Below, piece after piece: positions 7,255 to 10,895 of a DNA stretch of 10,895 nucleotides. Source of the stretch: Candidatus Thioglobus plumae (GTDB lineage: Bacteria; Pseudomonadota; Gammaproteobacteria; PS1; Pseudothioglobaceae); NCBI GenBank assembly GCA_910595815.1, contig CAJVCM010000006.1, positions 1 to 10,895 on the forward strand, in the 5' to 3' direction. The notes beneath the pieces were generated by a model. It was not told where the DNA came from. It was given only the letters and a program-made list of their open reading frames with translations, and ran no database searches. The position numbers were made by a program, and so were the translations under genes. Positions within the stretch are counted from its first letter, which is position 1. Every line of letters starts with the position of its first letter.

Positions 7255-7280
7255 AAAAAAAACCCCGACTAGCGGGGTTT
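7255..7280 (-). terminator. Intrinsic terminator after soxB
   Basis: On the minus strand an 8-bp perfect stem AAACCCCG/CGGGGTTT (7273-7280 with 7260-7267) encloses a 5-nt loop. It is followed by further U residues to 7255, giving eight consecutive Us counting the three in the stem. It lies 21 bp after the soxB stop codon and ends directly against the ATG of the HupE-like gene (7252-7254). It is clearly oriented for minus-strand termination; the plus strand lacks a U-tract. Confidence 0.92.
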
Positions 7281-7301
7281 GATCATCTCATCAATAATGG
7301 T

Positions 7302-9191
7302 TTAAATTAAATCACCATCGTAATTTTCAATACCAGGGTTATTCTTCACACCTTTAATGGTTGGATGATTAAATTTCTTAAGATCAAGATGTTTTTGCTT
7401 ACGCAGATAATCTGCAGCCACATCCCACATTAATCGCCCATTACCCACAGAGCCAACTTGTGCCCAACCAGACACTTTGTATGATTTGTTCGGGTCAAGC
7501 GGCGTGCCTTCATCGTCCGTAATATTACTAATACGATCACCAAGCCCCGCTGCTGGGTCAATCGTATAATCTAAACCACCCATACGAACCATATCACCAC
7601 CCGATTGTAGGTAAGGATCTTGTACGAATAAATTTTCAGCAATACCTTCTAAAATGTCTTTTAACTGCGAACCTTTTAGTTCGTTTACATAGGTCTCGCC
7701 ATAAGTCATTGAGGTATTGGTCATTAAGTCTTCCATGGTTACATCATGACCTGCTGGCACTGAGGTGCCCCAGCGCACACCGGCAGACATTGCAAAGTCT
7801 GCATCATGCTCTTCACGTAAAGAGTTAACCAGCACCTGATCCCAAGTACCCATAAAGTTACCGCGACGGTATAGTGTTTGCTCTGTCGTACACAATTTCT
7901 CAGTTAGAATTGCATCATAAGTTTTACCCACACGGTCTGGATTATTGCTCATCTCACTACTACGAGCTTCGATCACATTCTTATCGTATTTCGTATTACG
8001 CATCTTATCAATGTAAGACACCATAGCGGCATCCGGCTTAATGAAGTCAGTCAGAATTGGTAACATCTTGTATTCATAACCTGTCACTTTATGGTCAACG
8101 ATATTTAAATCCATCACACCGATATATTTACCTGAACAACCCGCATTGGTAACGACTGTAACGCCACCAGCATTTTTAACTTCAACAGGTTTAGGCATAC
8201 CATCATGTGTATGGCCACCAAAAAATGCGTCAATACCCACCACACGTGAAGCCATCTTGATATCTACGTCCATACCATTGTGTGATAGCACAATCACAGC
8301 ATCTGGTTTTTCATTTTCACGAATATCTGTTACTAATTCTTGCATTTCGTCTTCGCGCAGGCCGAATGACCAATCTGGGAAAAAGTATTTTTGTGGGTTG
8401 GCATTTGAAGTTCTTGGGAATGCTTGGCCAATCACCGCAATTCGATGTCCGCCTACATTTTTAATCACATATGGTTTGAATGGTAGTGCATCATCTTCAC
8501 TATACAAGCCATTACCATCGAACTTTTCAGTCATGGTGAAATAGTCGTCACCCATTAGGGCATCTTCCATAATACGTACGTTTTGACCTAAAAAATCACC
8601 CTTAAAAAATCCGATATTTTTAAGTGTCTCTTCCTCTTTATAAGTAAATTCCCAGTGGCCAACCATCACATCAACACCCAGCATGTTAGTGGCCTCGACC
8701 ATATCTGCACCACGCGTCCATAATGAAGTACCTGAACCCTGCCAAGTATCACCACCATCAACCGTTAGCGTATTTTGCACACCACCAGCACCTTCTCTCA
8801 AAGACTCTAATACGGTTTTAATCTGGCCGAAACCACCAGTCTTGCCGTATTTAGCCGCTAAGTCTTCGAAGTTGTTATAAGTAAAGGCGTAGGCTTCAGG
8901 CGAACCTGGTTTAACACCAATTTGTTTAAGAAGTTTGTTACCAACAACATGTGGTAATTGACCAAAGGTGTCGCCAAATCCTAAGTTAACATTCGGCTCA
9001 CGAAAATAATTAGGCAATAAATTACCATGAGTATCGGTAATATGCAAAATACGCGCATTACCTGTTTTTGGCACTTCGTACATATTCTCTTGGAGTGACA
9101 AACTAGTTTTACTTGCATAACCATTAGTAATTAAACCTGCTGCAGAACCCGCACCTAATACCTTGATAAAATCTCTACGTGTCAAAGACAT
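7302..9191 (-). CDS. soxB: SoxB, thiosulfate-oxidising Sox system thiosulfohydrolase
   Basis: Periplasmic dimanganese enzyme that hydrolyses the sulfone group from SoxY-bound S-thiosulfonate and releases sulfate. The 629-aa protein begins with a Tat signal (TRRDFIKVLG, then a short hydrophobic stretch to about residue 26), so it is exported folded. The metallophosphoesterase core shows the metal-site motifs ITDTHGNLLP (Asp53, His55), DGGDTWQGS (Asp145, Asp148), VGHWEFTY (His179, Glu181), LSHNGMD (His304) and GGHTHDGMP (His327, His329). The HWEFT and NYFREP stretches are SoxB-specific rather than generic 5'-nucleotidase. The C-terminal 5'-nucleotidase-like domain (about 425-595) contains GGDMVRMGG and GWAQVG. 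The start has a good Shine-Dalgarno AGGAG at 9198-9202. No soxA, X, Y or Z lies adjacent, so soxB stands alone here, followed by a terminator and a HupE-like gene. Confidence 0.97.
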   Translation of the reverse strand: MSLTRRDFIKVLGAGSAAGLITNGYASKTSLSLQENMYEVPKTGNARILHITDTHGNLLPNYFREPNVNLGFGDTFGQLPHVVGNKLLKQIGVKPGSPEAYAFTYNNFEDLAAKYGKTGGFGQIKTVLESLREGAGGVQNTLTVDGGDTWQGSGTSLWTRGADMVEATNMLGVDVMVGHWEFTYKEEETLKNIGFFKGDFLGQNVRIMEDALMGDDYFTMTEKFDGNGLYSEDDALPFKPYVIKNVGGHRIAVIGQAFPRTSNANPQKYFFPDWSFGLREDEMQELVTDIRENEKPDAVIVLSHNGMDVDIKMASRVVGIDAFFGGHTHDGMPKPVEVKNAGGVTVVTNAGCSGKYIGVMDLNIVDHKVTGYEYKMLPILTDFIKPDAAMVSYIDKMRNTKYDKNVIEARSSEMSNNPDRVGKTYDAILTEKLCTTEQTLYRRGNFMGTWDQVLVNSLREEHDADFAMSAGVRWGTSVPAGHDVTMEDLMTNTSMTYGETYVNELKGSQLKDILEGIAENLFVQDPYLQSGGDMVRMGGLDYTIDPAAGLGDRISNITDDEGTPLDPNKSYKVSGWAQVGSVGNGRLMWDVAADYLRKQKHLDLKKFNHPTIKGVKNNPGIENYDGDLI

Positions 9192-9202
9192 TATGCTCTC
9201 CT

Positions 9203-9223
9203 ATAATAATAATAATAATAATA
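9203..9223. repeat. Trinucleotide microsatellite, (ATA)7, in the soxB leader
   Basis: Seven uninterrupted copies of ATA (TAT on the soxB strand) run over 21 bp and end against the soxB Shine-Dalgarno at 9198-9202. If the promoter at 9227-9256 is correct, the tract makes up nearly the whole transcribed leader before the ribosome binding site. Such tracts gain and lose units by slippage; here that would change leader length rather than reading frame. Confidence 0.95.
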
Positions 9224-9226
9224 GGC

Positions 9227-9256
9227 ATGATACCTGCGCCTAAGCCTGTTTGTAAA
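9227..9256 (-). promoter_or_regulatory. Probable sigma70 promoter of soxB
   Basis: On the minus strand TTTACA (9251-9256, 5/6 to consensus) and TATCAT (9227-9232, 5/6) are separated by 18 bp. Transcription would begin near 9219-9221, inside the ATA/TAT repeat, giving a leader of about 30 nt. I see no clear operator palindrome around it. Confidence 0.6.
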
Positions 9257-9282
9257 ATTATTCGTCTACAACAACAAACCTT

Positions 9283-9288
9283 TATAAT
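9283..9288 (+). promoter_or_regulatory. -10 box of murE, placed for a leaderless transcript
   Basis: A perfect TATAAT is followed by six bases (ACTCAC) and then the murE ATG at 9295. A start site at the normal distance would fall on or within a base of the A of the start codon. No good -35 is seen at 16-18 bp (9261-9266 is TTCGTC), and there is no Shine-Dalgarno ahead of the ATG. Confidence 0.55.
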
Positions 9289-9294
9289 ACTCAC

Positions 9295-10683
9295 ATGAAT
9301 TTAAATAACCTACTAATTGATATTACTGATACGCAGATTGATGTCGAAACTCAAGGCCTGTGTTTAAATGCAGCCAATATACAAACCGGCGATGTATTTG
9401 TTGCTTTGCAAGGACAGTCCACTCATGGTATTGATTATATTGATCAAGCCATTGAAAACGGCTGTGTTGCTGTATTAGTCGATTCACAAGATTTTGATTG
9501 TAACGTGCCAAGCGTGCGTGTCGATAATCTAAAGCAGCATTTACCAGTGCTAGCCAGTACTTATTACTCTGAAGCAGCGCAAGTCGAGGTGATTGGCGTC
9601 ACTGGCACCAATGGTAAAACGTCGGTGAGTTACTTTATTTCACAATTGTTAAATCAACTCGGGGTTAAAAATGGTCTAATTGGCACATTGGGAGTCACCC
9701 ACAGCGCTGTAGTCTCTAATAACACCACACCCGATATTTTGACACTTTATAAAATACTTCACCAATATCATCTTGACGGCATTCACACGGCAGTATTGGA
9801 AGTTTCTTCCCATGGCTTAGATCAAAACCGAATGGCAGGCATTAACTTTAAGCAGGCTGTTTTTACCAATCTAACGCAAGATCACTTAGATTATCACCAA
9901 AATTTGGATGAATATAAAGATGCTAAGCTTAAATTATTCACACTCAATTCATTAGAAAGTGTGGTGATTAATCATGACGATATTCAACATGAAGATTTTT
10001 TAGCTGTTTCTAAACACGCCACACAAACTACCTACGGCTTGGATGACTTTGGAAAAATAAACGCTACAACCGAAGGGTTTTTATGCCAACTTGATGGCTT
10101 TGTGTTTGAGTCTCCTTTGTTAGGTAAGTTTAACTTGTCCAATATTCTAGCCGCATTAAACAGTGTTGAGCAGCTCGGCTTTGAACGCTCAAGCATTATT
10201 CCACTACTACATCACTTGTTCCCACCAACAGGTCGGATGCATCGCATTAAAAATACCTTGGCTTGGGTCGATTATGCCCATACGCCAGATGCTATCAAAA
10301 ATGCCATCAACACTTTGCAAAGCCATTACCCAGACCACCAAGTACGTCTTGTCTTTGGCTGCGGTGGTAACCGAGATCAAGATAAACGCGCCAAAATGGG
10401 CAAGATCGCAAGCGATCTAGCTAGTACCATCGTACTCACTAACGACAATCCAAGAGGTGAAGACCCGCAAGCAATTATTGATGATATCCTCAATGGTATT
10501 GATGACAGTTTTGAATTAGACATCACCCTTGACAGACAATTAGCTATCGAAACTGCTATGACCACTTTAAATGAGAATGAGTGCCTACTCATTGCTGGCA
10601 AGGGTCACGAATCTACACAAGAGTTTAAGGATAAGACGCTGATCTTAAGTGATATCGAAATTGCGCAAAATGCTATCATCTAA
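9295..10683 (+). CDS. murE: UDP-N-acetylmuramoyl-tripeptide synthetase, meso-DAP-adding (MurE)
   Basis: Cytoplasmic ATP-dependent ligase that adds the third stem-peptide residue to UDP-MurNAc-L-Ala-D-Glu. The 462-aa protein (about 495 in E. coli) shows the three Mur-ligase domains. The N-terminal UDP-binding domain contains GDVFVALQG. The central ATPase domain has GVTGTNGKTS at 101-110, EVSSHGLDQNR at 169-179, and Lys211 in YKDAKLKLF, the lysine that is carbamylated in the family. The C-terminal domain has GRMHRI, DYAHTPDA and CGGNRDQDKR. DNPRGED at 384-390 is the DNPR motif that selects meso-diaminopimelate over lysine. The ATG at 9295 is the only start that fits the N-terminus; no Shine-Dalgarno precedes it. 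It overlaps murF by 14 bp. Unlike the usual dcw cluster, ftsI is not upstream; soxB is, divergently. Confidence 0.97.
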   Translation: MNLNNLLIDITDTQIDVETQGLCLNAANIQTGDVFVALQGQSTHGIDYIDQAIENGCVAVLVDSQDFDCNVPSVRVDNLKQHLPVLASTYYSEAAQVEVIGVTGTNGKTSVSYFISQLLNQLGVKNGLIGTLGVTHSAVVSNNTTPDILTLYKILHQYHLDGIHTAVLEVSSHGLDQNRMAGINFKQAVFTNLTQDHLDYHQNLDEYKDAKLKLFTLNSLESVVINHDDIQHEDFLAVSKHATQTTYGLDDFGKINATTEGFLCQLDGFVFESPLLGKFNLSNILAALNSVEQLGFERSSIIPLLHHLFPPTGRMHRIKNTLAWVDYAHTPDAIKNAINTLQSHYPDHQVRLVFGCGGNRDQDKRAKMGKIASDLASTIVLTNDNPRGEDPQAIIDDILNGIDDSFELDITLDRQLAIETAMTTLNENECLLIAGKGHESTQEFKDKTLILSDIEIAQNAII

Positions 10684-10895
10684 TACGCATGTCATTGCTT
10701 CAGTATTAGAGATTAATACAGTCAACAATGTTGACTTTACAAATGTGTGTACTGATACAAGACAACGTATGGATGGCGCTTTATTTGTTGCACTGGTGGG
10801 TGATAATTTTGATGCGCATGATTATCTTAATGAAGCTGAAAAAATGGGCGCAGTCGCCGTTATTGTCAGCAAGCCCGTGTCAACCAATCTACCCA
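10670..10895 (+). CDS. murF: UDP-MurNAc-tripeptide D-alanyl-D-alanine ligase (MurF), N-terminal fragment
   Basis: MurF joins D-Ala-D-Ala to UDP-MurNAc-tripeptide, completing the cytoplasmic pentapeptide precursor. Only the first 75 codons are in the window. From the ATG at 10670 the frame is open to the edge. It contains the N-terminal Mur-ligase motif with TDTRQ at about 28-32, GALFVALVGDNFDAHDY at 36-52 and a GAVAVIV strand at about 60-66, the same pattern as the UDP-binding domain of MurF. The ATP-binding domain lies beyond the window. The start lies 14 bp inside the end of murE in another frame and has no evident Shine-Dalgarno, which points to translational coupling. The murE-murF order matches the conserved dcw cluster. 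Confidence 0.92.
   Translation, partial: MLSSNTHVIASVLEINTVNNVDFTNVCTDTRQRMDGALFVALVGDNFDAHDYLNEAEKMGAVAVIVSKPVSTNLP

Noticed and set aside
8146..8880. Plus-strand open frames inside soxB
   Set aside because: They are antisense to conserved SoxB motifs, low in plausible protein character and without ribosome sites.
1..10895. CRISPR arrays, tRNA or rRNA genes, transposases, prophage genes
   Set aside because: No repeat-spacer pattern, cloverleaf, rRNA-like stretch or mobile-element protein was seen on either strand.

Overview
The window reads as chromosomal core DNA of an AT-rich gammaproteobacterial sulfur oxidiser. Ribosomal and elongation-factor proteins are of proteobacterial type. A Tat-exported SoxB, a YeeE/YedE sulfur-compound transporter and genes for meso-DAP peptidoglycan and Kdo-containing lipopolysaccharide are also present. 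This combination recalls the SUP05 / Candidatus Thioglobus / vesicomyid-symbiont group, but that placement is inference from gene content and base composition, not from a search.

Layout. (1) 1-3256, minus strand: the str operon rpsL-rpsG-fusA-tuf, with tuf cut by the window edge. Its gaps are very short (24-30 bp). It is driven by a near-consensus sigma70 promoter at 3227-3256. (2) 3263-3733, minus: a low-molecular-weight protein tyrosine phosphatase whose stop codon lies 6 bp from the str promoter. (3) 3830-6011, plus: a YeeE/YedE membrane protein overlapping by 8 bp with kdsD (arabinose-5-phosphate isomerase). (4) 6011-6131: a convergent gap that is one long imperfect palindrome. (5) 6133-9191, minus: soxB, a strong intrinsic terminator, then a HupE/UreJ-family membrane protein whose start codon touches the terminator U-tract. 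(6) 9192-9294: a divergent control region with a soxB promoter, seven tandem ATA triplets ahead of the soxB Shine-Dalgarno, and a murE -10 box placed for a leaderless transcript. (7) 9295-10895, plus: murE overlapping murF, which runs off the window.

How the genes fit together. The str genes serve translation. KdsD, MurE and MurF supply envelope precursors. The YeeE-like protein probably imports a reduced sulfur compound such as thiosulfate. SoxB releases sulfate from SoxY-bound thiosulfonate in the periplasm. The other sox genes are not in the window. The HupE-like protein has an exported domain and six membrane spans; its substrate is unknown.

I see no mobile element with a transposase, CRISPR array, tRNA or rRNA, and no intergenic gap longer than about 121 bp. 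No wholly new multi-gene system is evident. The items most worth a second look are non-coding: the gap-filling palindrome, the triplet repeat in the soxB leader, the terminator abutting the HupE-like start, and the probable leaderless murE.
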